A stretch of DNA of 64,000 bases from Nocardia sp. BMG111209 (GTDB lineage: Bacteria; Actinomycetota; Actinomycetes; Mycobacteriales; Mycobacteriaceae), in the NCBI RefSeq assembly GCF_000381925.1, contig NZ_KB907307.1, positions 2,108,001-2,172,000 on the forward strand, read 5' to 3'. The notes under the pieces were generated by a model. That model was not told the origin of the DNA and ran no database searches. It was given only the letters and a program-made list of their open reading frames with translations. Below are positions 7,764 to 15,807 of this stretch, piece after piece (the first letter of the stretch is position 1; every line of letters begins with the position of its first letter). Position numbers and translations under genes: made by a program.

Positions 7764-8549
7764 ATGGCCATCCATCACGACAGCGGCGGCGGCGTGCTGA
7801 CGGTCCGCATCGACCGGCCCGGCAAACGCAACGCCCTGGATCCGGATTCGGTGTCGCAGCTGGTCCGGCTGCTGGAGACGGCCGCGCTGGACGACACCCT
7901 GCGCGTCGTCCATCTCACCGCGACCGGCGCCGACTTCTGCGCCGGTTCGGACTGGGTGGCGAGCAACGCCGACGGGCAGCGGCCGCGGCCGGCGAATCTG
8001 GTGCGGCGCTTGCCGTTCCAGAGTCATCGGGTGATCGAACTGCTGCTCGGGCTGCCGCTGCCGGTGGTGGCGACGGTGCGCGGGTACGCGGCCGGACTGG
8101 GCTGTCAGCTGGCGCTGGCCGCCGATTTCGCGATCGCCGACGAGCGGGCCACCTTCTGGGAACCGTTCGTGTGCCGCGGATTCACCGCCGACAGCGGCGC
8201 GTCCTGGCTGCTGCCGCGGCTGATCGGGCTGGCGCGGGCCCGGCGGATGCTGCTGCTGGGCGAGAAGGTCAGCGGCGCCACCGCCGCCGAGTGGGGACTG
8301 GTGCACGAGGCGGTGCCCGCCGCCGAATTGGATTCGCGCGCCACGGATCTCGTCGCCCGGCTCGCCGCGGCCCCGACGGTCGCGGTCGCGCTCACCAAAC
8401 AGGCGCTGCTGCGATCGAGTGAGGCGCCGCTGTCCCGTGCCCTGGTCGACGAGTCCTTCGGTCTCGAACTGGCCGCGCGCACCGCCGATTTCCGGGAGGG
8501 CCTGGCCGCCTTCACCGAACGCCGCGATCCCGGCTTCACCGGCCGGTGA
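7764..8549 (+). CDS. Enoyl-CoA hydratase/isomerase family protein, PaaG-like active site
   Basis: A 261-residue crotonase-fold protein whose ATG follows the previous stop by one base (TGAGATG). The oxyanion motifs are FCAGSD (58-63) and GYAAGLGCQLALAADF. The first hydratase Glu is replaced by Gln115. Asp143, in TADSGASWLLPRL, sits where the phenylacetate isomerase PaaG has its catalytic Asp, so a ring-acyl or double-bond isomerase is more likely than a hydratase. Together with the 6902 product it may form a heteromer or act in successive steps. Confidence 0.85.
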   Translation: MAIHHDSGGGVLTVRIDRPGKRNALDPDSVSQLVRLLETAALDDTLRVVHLTATGADFCAGSDWVASNADGQRPRPANLVRRLPFQSHRVIELLLGLPLPVVATVRGYAAGLGCQLALAADFAIADERATFWEPFVCRGFTADSGASWLLPRLIGLARARRMLLLGEKVSGATAAEWGLVHEAVPAAELDSRATDLVARLAAAPTVAVALTKQALLRSSEAPLSRALVDESFGLELAARTADFREGLAAFTERRDPGFTGR

Positions 8550-8622
8550 CCCGCCGAACCCATCTCCCACCGGCGGGCCGGGTGCGGCGCCGTGGCGATT
8601 CCGACGGATGAGATGAGATCCG

Positions 8623-9270
8623 ATGACACCGTGGACATTCGGCGACGAGTCACTACCGGAACAGCGGGCCTTCGCGGCCGAGGTGCGGGCACTGGCGGCG
8701 GTGGTGCTCGGACTCGAGCACGCGGAGCCCGAATTACGAGAGGCCACGCAGGTACTGGCCGGGGTGCGGCGGCGGCTGGCCGCGATCGCGCCCGCGGATC
8801 GGCCGCCGCGCGTGGGCGATCGCGCCGGTGGTGACGGGCGGCTCTACCTCGATCACGGCCAGGACGTCGGTGCGTTCAATCCCATGTTCCCGGTGTACGA
8901 CATCACGATCCACGGTCCCGAGCGGGCTTCGGGCACGGTGAACTTCCCGATCTGCTACGAGGGGCCGCCCGGTTGCGCGCACGGCGGATTCCTCGCGGTA
9001 TTCGCGGATTCGGTGGTGCAGCATCATAATTGCGCGGTCGGATCGACGGGTAAGACGCGGGGGCTCCAGATGCGGTATCGGCGGCCGGTGCCGCTGTCGG
9101 CCGACCTGCCCTTCGAGATCGAGCGCACGATGGCGGAGGGTCGCATCGCGTCGGTGTTGCGGCTGCTGTCCGGCCCGGAGTTGTTGTGCGAGGCACGGAT
9201 CGAGGTGGTGCGCGGCGATCGGTCGGCGCTGCCCGCGATCTCGGCCCGGCGGGGCAACGAACCGCGGTAG
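8623..9270 (+). CDS. PaaI-type hotdog-fold thioesterase
   Basis: A 215-residue protein with a C-terminal hotdog thioesterase domain. The signature is GPPGCAHGGFLAVFAD, with the HGG near 120-122 and Asp129 as a likely catalytic acid. The N-terminal 80 residues are a helical extension not found in minimal PaaI proteins. It follows the crotonases by 73 bp on the same strand and would release CoA from stalled intermediates of this pathway. The ATG at 8623 overlaps a weak GATGAGATCCG ribosome site. Confidence 0.78.
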   Translation: MTPWTFGDESLPEQRAFAAEVRALAAVVLGLEHAEPELREATQVLAGVRRRLAAIAPADRPPRVGDRAGGDGRLYLDHGQDVGAFNPMFPVYDITIHGPERASGTVNFPICYEGPPGCAHGGFLAVFADSVVQHHNCAVGSTGKTRGLQMRYRRPVPLSADLPFEIERTMAEGRIASVLRLLSGPELLCEARIEVVRGDRSALPAISARRGNEPR

Positions 9271-9385
9271 GTGGTCTGCGCGTTCGCGATCCAGTGGATC
9301 GGCGCGGTGTCCTGGCAGCCGACGCCGACCTCTCGGACCTGCGACCCGCGCGCCTCGGCGCACTACTGCCACCGGCGCTACGGCC

Positions 9386-9560
9386 GTGGCGGTGCTGCCG
9401 GACGGCAACCCCGCACCCGATGCGACCGCGGTGCGGTCGGCGGCACGAAACCGGTTGAGCGCGTTCACGATTCCCGAAGTGCTGTGCGTGCTGCCCCCGG
9501 GTGCGGATGTCCCCGGACCGCCGGCGGCGAGGTGGACCGCACGGGCCTGCGGCAACTGCC
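9386..9560 (+). pseudogene. Frameshifted C-terminal remnant of an AMP-dependent ligase
   Basis: In one frame the translation reads AVLPDGNPAPDATAVRSAA followed by RNRLSAFTIPE, which is the typical tail of an acyl-CoA ligase. Near 9510-9520 the match moves to another frame as PRTAGGEVDRTGLRQL, the usual PRTATGKVDRxxL with Glu for the catalytic Lys. No start or N-terminal two thirds is present. It appears to be the wreck of a ligase gene. The alternative is chance similarity, since the match is short. Confidence 0.5.
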
Positions 9561-9706
9561 GACCCAGCGGCGGCGGCCCCCGACCGGACGCTCGTTCCCA
9601 ACCCATTCGTCGGTTCCGGCACCCGACCGGCCCGGCGCGACCCATCGGAGGCGGCATTTCCGGTGCTAGCGACGCCGATCGACGCATAGCAGCCGGATCG
9701 TAACCA

Positions 9707-9716
9707 ACCAAGTGTT
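9707..9716. promoter_or_regulatory. Candidate TetR operator, ACCA-NN-TGGT family, copy 1
   Basis: ACCAAGTGTT within CAACCAAGTGTTCA, about 95 bp before the TetR start at 9811. It is the weakest of five related palindromes (see 13363, 13519, 21580 and 27526). Confidence 0.4.
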
Positions 9717-9810
9717 CAAGAATGGGATGCACATAACACCACAACGGTCACCACACCGGGGTGCCGCGGTCATATGATGAGCGGAACATTTACCCGGTGG
9801 AAGGAGTCCC

Positions 9811-10395
9811 GTGCCCAGGCCGTCCCGGCGCGACGAAGTATACGCAACAGCCGCGCGCATCATTCGCCAGCAGGGATACAGCGCCGCGACGATGGACACC
9901 ATCGCCGACGAGGTCGGACTCAACAAGGGAACCCTCTACCACTACTACCCCTCCAAGAGCGCCATCCTGTTCGAGCTGCTCTCCGTGCAGATCGATGCAA
10001 CGCTGAAACTCGTCGGCCGGGTGCCGAAGGAGGGCACCGCGTCCGAGCGGTTGCGCGAACTGATCGCGCTGCAGGTCGATCACGTCGCAACCCGGCACGA
10101 CGAACTCGTGGTGTTCTTCCAGGAACTGCCGTGGATCGATCAGCACCTGCCCGAGGAGCAGGCCGCCGAGATCCACCGGGGCGTCGACAAATACGAGCGC
10201 TTCACCAAGCAACTGTTGCGCGCCGGGGTGCGGGCCGGGGAGTTCCGGGACATCGACGTCGACGCCGTGCTGTATTCCGTGATCGGCATTCTGGCTTACG
10301 TGCCCAACTGGTTTCGCCCCTCGACCGCGAAGGCGCAGGCCACGCTGGTCGGCGAGGTCACCGATTTCATCATGGGCGGTATCATCACGAAGTGA
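9811..10395 (+). CDS. TetR/AcrR family transcriptional regulator
   Basis: A 194-residue TetR-type repressor. The DNA-binding helices are in TMDTIADEVGLNKGTLYHYY, at about residues 30-50, and the C-terminal domain has the FFQELPWIDQHLPEE region common in acyl-CoA-responsive regulators such as KstR2/FadR relatives. The GTG at 9811 has GGAAGGAG eight bases upstream. An ACCAAGTGTT element precedes it, and better copies lie before nearby acyl-CoA genes, which makes this the best candidate regulator of the 10.9-28 kb genes. That link is inference. Confidence 0.85.
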   Translation: MPRPSRRDEVYATAARIIRQQGYSAATMDTIADEVGLNKGTLYHYYPSKSAILFELLSVQIDATLKLVGRVPKEGTASERLRELIALQVDHVATRHDELVVFFQELPWIDQHLPEEQAAEIHRGVDKYERFTKQLLRAGVRAGEFRDIDVDAVLYSVIGILAYVPNWFRPSTAKAQATLVGEVTDFIMGGIITK

Positions 10396-10701
10396 TCGCC
10401 GGTCGGTTTCGCGACCCGCCGGTCCGGCGTCCAGCATCTGCCTCGTCCGCCGCAGATCACTCCAGTACTACTCCCTCAGCCGTACCGACGATGGACAGCG
10501 TGCCGGCCGATCTGCGGATGCCGATCCACCGACCGCCGTGGCTCCCGCAGCACGCCGAGATTGCGCCCGCACCAAGCACATTCCCGCCCGATCCACGGTG
10601 AGACCGGCACCACCACCGATGAGGCGACACCCGCCGCTGCGAATCGCGCAACCGATTCGTTGGTTTACGCGAGCGCGGCTGCATCGTGTCGATCACCGAA
10701 A

Positions 10702-10821
10702 GTGCTGGTGCAGTCGCTCTTTCACTGTGGTAACGCCGACAGTGCTGGCGCAGCACGATTTTCACCGTGGTGGCGCCGAACGTGCTGGCGCAGGCATACT
10801 CCACCGTGGTGGCGACTCCAC
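10702..10821. repeat. Three tandem 40-bp direct repeats
   Basis: Units start at 10702, 10742 and 10782, exactly 40 bp apart, each opening with GTGCTGG(T/C)GCAG and containing a TCAC(T/C)GTGGT or CCACCGTGGT block followed by GGCG or ACGC. Copies 2 and 3 are the most alike. There is no open frame that explains the spacing. Possible roles are a transcription terminator array, a protein-binding array or simple slippage duplication. Confidence 0.7.
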
Positions 10822-10853
10822 GGTGAATCTGCGTAGCAGTCGGCACCGTCGTA

Positions 10854-10890
10854 GTCGACCACCCGGTCGTCGTGGTCGACCACCCGGTCG
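10854..10890. repeat. Two tandem copies of a hairpin-forming unit
   Basis: GTCGACCACCCGGTCG occurs at 10854-10869 and again at 10875-10890, 21 bp apart. Each copy contains the inverted repeat CGACC-ACCC-GGTCG. They lie just past the stop of the crotonase gene (10893), so tandem weak terminators are one reading. They also resemble the ACCA-NN-TGGT elements with one mismatch. Confidence 0.6.
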
Positions 10891-10892
10891 AA

Positions 10893-12092
10893 TCAACTCT
10901 CGCCGGTGACGCGGCGGGTCAGTCGGACCAGCGTCGCACGAGTCTCCGGATCGTCGAACAGCGCCAGTTGCGCAACGTATTCGGCGCGCAGTTGCTCGGC
11001 CAGCGTGGCGTCCACCGATCGGCGCAGGAGCCGCTTGTTCCATTGCAGCCCGCGCGTCGGGTGTGCCGCGACCCGCTGCGCGGTCTCCAGCGCACGGGCG
11101 AGCAGCGTGTCGTCGTCCACGATCTCCGAGACGAGCCGCAGTTCCCGGGCCTCGGCACCGTCGACCAACCGGCCGGTGAACAGCAGTTCCGCGGCCACCG
11201 ACATGCCGGTCACCCGCGGCAGCAGATAACTGAGGCCGAGTTCGGAGGCCAGACCCGCAGGCGCGAAACCCGTTCCCAGCCTTGCCGATCGGGCCCCGAT
11301 CCGAATGTCGTGCAGCAAGGCGACCGCCAGCCCGCCACCCACGGCCGCGCCGTTGATCGCGGCGATGGTCGGTTTCTCCAGCCTCCACATCCGGGTGGCC
11401 CAGCGGCCCGCGTTGCCGATCTCATCCAGCACCCGGCCGTCCGGCGACAACTCGGGCAGCCCCTTGTCCCCGCCGATCAGCTCGCTGAGCAGCAGATCAC
11501 GAGCGGGCAGGTGGGAGACCGCCGCGAAATCCCGGACATCGGCGCCGACACAGAACGTCTTCCCGGCCCCGGTGGTCACCACCACATGAATGCCGTCGTC
11601 GCGAGCGGCCTCGTCGAAGGCCTCGGCCAGATCGCGAAACATGGTGCCGCCCACGGCATTGTGCCGCTGCGGCCGGTTCAGCGTCAGCAACAACACCCCG
11701 CCGTGCCGCTCGACAACCACATCCGGACCCACCGGCGCGGCGGGCTTCCGTACGCTCGCCGCAAGCGGTTCCGGCACAAGGGCCTCAGGCGGCTCCGCCG
11801 CGGCGGCGTCGATCGGCTCCGGCACGGCGGCACCAGGCAGCTCGGATGCGGCGGCCACGCGCGGTTCGGGCACAGCATCTCCGGGCGACGCCTGCGCGGC
11901 GACTCCACGCGGCTCGAGCGTGGAAGCCCCGATCAGCTCCGGCGCGGCGACTCCAGGCAGCTCAGACGTGGCGGCCTCAATAGGATCGGGCATGGCGGCG
12001 CCGGGCGGCTCCGGTGCGGAAGCCCCGATCGGTTCGGGCGCGGCGGCAGGCGGCTCGGGCGCGGCACTCACAGGACCCTCCGGCGTGGTCAT
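10893..12092 (-). CDS. Enoyl-CoA hydratase/isomerase with long Ala/Pro/Glu repeat extension
   Basis: A 399-residue protein. Residues 1-123 are a degenerate repeat of roughly eight residues built on APEPxxAA, alternating with ELPGxA, giving an approximate 16-residue period; residues 125-399 are a complete crotonase domain with FCVGAD (180-185) and GAAVGGGLAVALLHD. Both classical Glu positions are non-acidic; Glu284 in LASELGLSYLLPR aligns with the PaaG catalytic Asp. The ATG at 12092 overlaps the racemase stop as ATGA, which supports the long start. The extension is probably disordered. I know of no family with this architecture. Confidence 0.82.
   Translation of the reverse strand: MTTPEGPVSAAPEPPAAAPEPIGASAPEPPGAAMPDPIEAATSELPGVAAPELIGASTLEPRGVAAQASPGDAVPEPRVAAASELPGAAVPEPIDAAAAEPPEALVPEPLAASVRKPAAPVGPDVVVERHGGVLLLTLNRPQRHNAVGGTMFRDLAEAFDEAARDDGIHVVVTTGAGKTFCVGADVRDFAAVSHLPARDLLLSELIGGDKGLPELSPDGRVLDEIGNAGRWATRMWRLEKPTIAAINGAAVGGGLAVALLHDIRIGARSARLGTGFAPAGLASELGLSYLLPRVTGMSVAAELLFTGRLVDGAEARELRLVSEIVDDDTLLARALETAQRVAAHPTRGLQWNKRLLRRSVDATLAEQLRAEYVAQLALFDDPETRATLVRLTRRVTGES
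11724..12092 (-). repeat. Coding repeat for an Ala/Pro/Glu-rich tract
   Basis: The DNA encodes about 15 degenerate copies of an eight-residue motif such as PEPIGASA, PEPPGAAM, PEPIDAAA and ELPGVAA. Copies are diverged at nucleotide level, so expansion is not recent. Confidence 0.6.
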
Positions 12093-13309
12093 CGGAGCGG
12101 CCTTGCGCCCGTGGTGGTTTCCGCTTCCGCAACCGATTCCGCGATGGCCCCGAGGTCACGCAATGCGCCGATCTCGGATGCGCCGACACCCCACTCTCGC
12201 AGTACCTCGGTGGTGTGCTGGCCCGGGTGGGGAGCCGGGCCGGCGATCGCGGCCGGTGTGCGGCCGAAGTGGGGGGCGGCGGCGGGCTGGGTGCGGCCGT
12301 GGCATTCGGTGAAGGTGCCGCGGGCCCGGTTGTGGGGGTGGTCCGGGGCCTCCCAGGGGGAGAGGACCGGTGCGAAACACGCCTCCTTGCCCTCCAGCAG
12401 GGCACACCATTCGTCGCGGGTGCGGGTGCGGAAGATCTCGGTCAGCCGGGTGCGCAGGATCGGCCAGTACTCGGGATCGTTCTGCGCGTCCAGTGGTTCG
12501 TCGGTCAGGCCGAGCAGCGTCAGCAGGTTGCGATAGAACTGGGGCTCGATCGCACCGACGGAAACCCAACGGCCGTCGGATGTTTCGTAGACGTCGTAGA
12601 AGGGTGCGCCGGAGTCGAGCAGGTTGGACCCGCGTTCCTCGGTCCAGCCGCCGGTGTCGCGCAACCCGTATACGAAGCCGTTCAGCAGTGCGGCGCCGTC
12701 GACCATCGCGGTGTCGACCACCTGGCCGCGGCCGGATTCGGCCCGTTCCGCAAGGGCCGCACAGATTCCCAGGGCCAGCAGCATCCCGCCGCCGCCGAAG
12801 TCGCCCACGTAGGTCAGCGGGGGCACCGGACGTTCGCCGCTGCGGCCGATCGACCACAGGTTGCCGGACAGCGCGAGATAGTTGATGTCGTGGCCCGCGT
12901 ACCGGGCGTACGGCCCTTCCCTGCCCCAGCCGGTGACGCGGCCGTAGATCAGCCGCGGGTTGCGTTCCAGGCACACCTGCGGCCCGAGGCCCAGGCGTTC
13001 GGTCACCCCGGGGCGGAATCCCTCGATCAGTACGTCCGCCTGTTCCACCAGGCGCAGCAGTAACTCCACACCGGACGGCGACTTCAGGTCCACCGCGATC
13101 GAGCGGCGGCCCCGCGACAACACGTCGGCCGGTGGGTCGGCCGGATCGGCGTCCGTCACACCGGCCGCCCGGTCGACCCGCACGACCTCCGCGCCGAAGT
13201 CGCTGAGCAGCATGGCGCAGAACGGTCCCGGGCCCAGGCCCTGCAACTCGAGCACCCGCACACCGGCCAGCGGCCCGTCCGGCGCCGGTTTCCCCGCGCT
13301 CACATCCAT
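12089..13309 (-). CDS. Alpha-methylacyl-CoA racemase (CoA-transferase family III)
   Basis: A 406-residue family III CoA-transferase-fold enzyme. Against mycobacterial MCR, the catalytic His126, Asp156 and Glu241 correspond to His140 (AGHDINYLALSG), Asp170 (VGDFGGGGM) and Glu255 (VGAIEPQFY), all with the same offset of 14, so the racemase assignment is strong. The enzyme inverts the 2-methyl centre of branched acyl-CoAs so that they can enter beta-oxidation. The ATG at 13309 is chosen because homology (PLAGVRVLELQGLGPGPF) starts soon after. It is coupled by ATGA to the crotonase downstream. Confidence 0.88.
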   Translation of the reverse strand: MDVSAGKPAPDGPLAGVRVLELQGLGPGPFCAMLLSDFGAEVVRVDRAAGVTDADPADPPADVLSRGRRSIAVDLKSPSGVELLLRLVEQADVLIEGFRPGVTERLGLGPQVCLERNPRLIYGRVTGWGREGPYARYAGHDINYLALSGNLWSIGRSGERPVPPLTYVGDFGGGGMLLALGICAALAERAESGRGQVVDTAMVDGAALLNGFVYGLRDTGGWTEERGSNLLDSGAPFYDVYETSDGRWVSVGAIEPQFYRNLLTLLGLTDEPLDAQNDPEYWPILRTRLTEIFRTRTRDEWCALLEGKEACFAPVLSPWEAPDHPHNRARGTFTECHGRTQPAAAPHFGRTPAAIAGPAPHPGQHTTEVLREWGVGASEIGALRDLGAIAESVAEAETTTGARPLR

Positions 13310-13362
13310 CACGACGTCCCTCGCTCCGACACTGCCCGCCGCATCGACAGGCCGGATTATTA

Positions 13363-13378
13363 TCAACCATCCAGTTGA
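13363..13378. promoter_or_regulatory. Candidate TetR operator, copy 2, before racemase gene
   Basis: TCAAC-CATCCA-GTTGA, a perfect 5-bp-arm palindrome 54 bp upstream of the racemase start. Aligned on its centre it matches the ACCAAGTGGT site at 27526 at most outer positions. Confidence 0.45.
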
Positions 13379-13516
13379 GAACAAGCAAGGGCGCTGGTGC
13401 CTACACGGTGGCACCGTCGGCGGATATACCCCTCGCAGCCGGGGTCAAACGGCAGGGAACAGCCGACAGTCGAGGGTAACAGCCCATGGCCGAGTCGGCC
13501 CGCCGGCACCGATAGT

Positions 13517-13531
13517 CCACCACCTGGTGGG
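13517..13531. promoter_or_regulatory. Candidate TetR operator, copy 3
   Basis: CCACCACCTGGTGGG contains ACCA-CC-TGGT (13519-13528). It lies in the divergent gap, 210 bp from the racemase start and 290 bp from the reductase start, far for a simple repressor site. Confidence 0.4.
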
Positions 13532-13819
13532 TTATCAGAGATCCACGGTCCGGCACCCGCCTACCTCCGCCACCGGCCGCGACCACCTGCACCCCAGCGG
13601 ACCTCCGCGATGACGCACCGCTGTGGTGCGCACGTCTTCCCACGGCCCCGATCGTGAAGTTTTCGTTTACCGAATCTCCGCGAATAAAACATTGTTCGGC
13701 CGGTGCGGCACTCGCATCCTGGTCGGGGCCGCGAGATCCCGGCGGCCGGCGACACCCCGGCGGACGGCGAGCACTCCCCTACCCCGAATTCCGTTGTGAC
13801 ACATCAGAAGGAGCAGTGA

Positions 13820-14824
13820 ATGTCGGAACCACGCACACTCGGGCAGCACGGACCGCAGGTCTCGCCGATCGGCTTGGGGTTCATGAGTTTTCGCGTATCG
13901 GCGGATCCCGGTGAGGAGCAGCGGGCGACGGCCGTCGTGGACGCGGCGATCGACGCGGGCATCACGTTCTTCGACACCGCCGACGTCTACGGGCCGGAAT
14001 TCAGCGAAACCCTGCTCGGCCGGGCGATCCGGGGCCGGCGCGACCGGCTGGTGATCGCGACGAAGTTCGGCAACGCGCTCGACCGCGACACCGATCCGGA
14101 CGCGCGGCCCATCGACGGCCGACCCGAGTACGTCCGGACGGCGGTGGAGGCATCGCTGCGCCGACTGGATGTCGACCACATCGACCTGTACTACGCCCAT
14201 CGCATCGATCCGCAGGTGCCGATCGAGGATACGGTGGGTGCGCTCGCGGAGTTGGTGGCGGCGGGCAAGATTCGTCACTACGGGCTGTCCGAGCCCGGTC
14301 CGAACACGATCCGCCGCGCGCACGCGGTGCATCCGGTGACCGCGATCCAGAGCGAATGGTCGCTGTTCAGCCGGGATATCGAGGAGACGACGGTGCCGAT
14401 CGCACGGGAACTCGGCATCGCCCTGGTGCCGTATTCACCGCTGGGCCGTGGCTGGCTCACGGGGGCGGTCCGCTCCCGCGCCGATCTCGGCGGCCGCCGC
14501 CTCGACCATCCGCGGTTCGCCGCAGCGGTTTTCGACACCAACGCGCGACTGGCCGACGAGGTGATCGCGGTCGCCGGGGAGGTGGGTGTGACGCCGGGCC
14601 AGGTGGCGCTGGCGTGGGTGCTGTCGCGCGGCGACGACGTGGTGCCGATCCCGGGCACCCGCCATGCCGAATTCGTGCGCGAGAACGCCGGAGCCATCGG
14701 TGTTCACCTGACCGAGGCGCAGTCCGCACGGTTGGAGCGGCTGGCCGCCCGGGTGGCCGGTGAACGCTCGATCCGGCCGGAGAATCTCGGCACGGAGGCC
14801 CCGCTGGCCGCGAATTCCCGCTAG
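13820..14824 (+). CDS. Aldo/keto reductase
   Basis: A 334-residue (beta/alpha)8 NADPH-dependent reductase. The catalytic tetrad is complete: Asp52 and Tyr57 (FFDTADVYG), Lys82 (IATKFG) and His127 (YYAHRID). The cofactor end has VVPIPGTRHAEFVREN. Family members reduce aldehydes and ketones; the close match to AKR13-type proteins gives no substrate. AGAAGGAG lies eight bases before the ATG. Its stop overlaps the stop of the convergent LysR gene in a CTAG. Confidence 0.9.
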   Translation: MSEPRTLGQHGPQVSPIGLGFMSFRVSADPGEEQRATAVVDAAIDAGITFFDTADVYGPEFSETLLGRAIRGRRDRLVIATKFGNALDRDTDPDARPIDGRPEYVRTAVEASLRRLDVDHIDLYYAHRIDPQVPIEDTVGALAELVAAGKIRHYGLSEPGPNTIRRAHAVHPVTAIQSEWSLFSRDIEETTVPIARELGIALVPYSPLGRGWLTGAVRSRADLGGRRLDHPRFAAAVFDTNARLADEVIAVAGEVGVTPGQVALAWVLSRGDDVVPIPGTRHAEFVRENAGAIGVHLTEAQSARLERLAARVAGERSIRPENLGTEAPLAANSR

Positions 14825-15705
14825 CCGTCGCAGAATTGCGGCCCGGGTGCGTCGCGGAACGCCGCCACGTGCGCTCCGGCGCACCGGGCCGGTAGGTGCG
14901 GGGGCAGAATCACGTTGCCGGTCAACGCCATCGGCGGCGCCAGCGGGACGGTGCGGATCCGGGACGAGGTGACCTCGCGGGCCTGATCGGCCGGCAGGAC
15001 GGTCCAGCTGTCCGGATCGGCGCCGATCTCGATGATCGTGTCCTGTGGTGTCCCCGCGGGTCTGCCGATCGGCGCGTCGATACCCGCTGCGCGCAGCGCG
15101 GTCATGATCGCGTCGTGCACGAACGGGTCGTGGCGGCGCGGCGGGAGGCGCAGCACACTGCGGCCCAGCACGGCCGCGTCCGCGGACTCCCGGCCCGCGG
15201 CGGGGTGCCGCCGGGACACCACCGCCAGCAGGGGCTCCCGCCACGCGGGCAGCACCCGCAGTCCCGGCGCGACGACCGGGCCCCTGGCCAGCGCCACATC
15301 GATGTCGCCCTGCCGCAGCGCATTCAGGCGGCGGGTGACGGGCAGATCGACGAGGGCGACCGCGAAATTCGAATCACGGTGCAGCGCTTCGATTCCGCGC
15401 TCCAGGCGCGCGGCGGATCCGGCGGCGGTCCCGATCCGCATGGTGCCCGCCGAGTCGGCGGCGGTCACCCGGACCCGGTCGATCGCCGTCAGGGCCTCGC
15501 GGGCCGCGGGCAGTACCCGGTGCCCGGCCGCGGTGAGCCGGACCCGGCGCGGTGACCGGTCGAACAGCTGGACACCCAATTCCCGTTCCAGCTGGGCGAT
15601 CCGGCGGCTGACCGCCGGCTGGGCCAGATGCAGCCGCTCGGCGGCCCGCCCGAAGTGCAACTCCTCGGCGACGGTGACGAAGCACCGGAGCGCTCGTAGC
15701 TCCAT
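14821..15705 (-). CDS. LysR family transcriptional regulator
   Basis: A 294-residue LysR-type regulator. The winged helix is in MELRALRCFVTVAEELHFGR and LHLAQPAVSRRIAQLERELG (about residues 1-55), and the rest is a periplasmic-binding-protein-like effector domain. The ATG at 15705 is preferred over one five codons upstream because the family starts MELRxLR. It is divergent from the LLM flavin enzyme at 15808, the usual target position, with a 102-bp shared promoter gap. Confidence 0.86.
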   Translation of the reverse strand: MELRALRCFVTVAEELHFGRAAERLHLAQPAVSRRIAQLERELGVQLFDRSPRRVRLTAAGHRVLPAAREALTAIDRVRVTAADSAGTMRIGTAAGSAARLERGIEALHRDSNFAVALVDLPVTRRLNALRQGDIDVALARGPVVAPGLRVLPAWREPLLAVVSRRHPAAGRESADAAVLGRSVLRLPPRRHDPFVHDAIMTALRAAGIDAPIGRPAGTPQDTIIEIGADPDSWTVLPADQAREVTSSRIRTVPLAPPMALTGNVILPPHLPARCAGAHVAAFRDAPGPQFCDG

Positions 15706-15807
15706 CCCGCGCCTCCACACCTGCTACCTGCGACGATGCCGGGAGCTTATCATTGCGCAGGCGTTTCGGGTCTGGGTGGATCGCCCGCGATCGGCTGAAC
15801 TGTGGAT

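Larger units (their letters stand above)
9271..9810. other. 540-bp gap with a decayed ligase fragment and the TetR promoter
   Basis: No intact gene is supported. The middle holds a frameshifted C-terminal remnant of an adenylate-forming ligase (9386-9560, listed separately). The last 100 bp contain an A/T-richer promoter region with an ACCAAGTGTT element at 9707 before the TetR gene at 9811. Confidence 0.5.
10396..10892. other. Gap of about 500 bp with two families of direct repeats
   Basis: No coding region is convincing on either strand. The notable content is a triplicated 40-bp unit at 10702-10821 and a duplicated 21-bp unit at 10854-10895, both next to the 3' end of the convergent crotonase gene. 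Confidence 0.5.
13310..13819. other. 510-bp gap between divergent racemase and reductase genes
   Basis: No gene is supported. Two palindromes of the ACCA-NN-TGGT family lie in it (13363 and 13519). The stretch at 13670-13695 is A/T-rich and could carry the promoter of the aldo/keto reductase at 13820. Confidence 0.5.

Noticed and set aside
10702..10821. 40-bp repeats considered as a CRISPR array
   Set aside because: The units are contiguous with no distinct repeat and spacer parts, and no cas genes are present.
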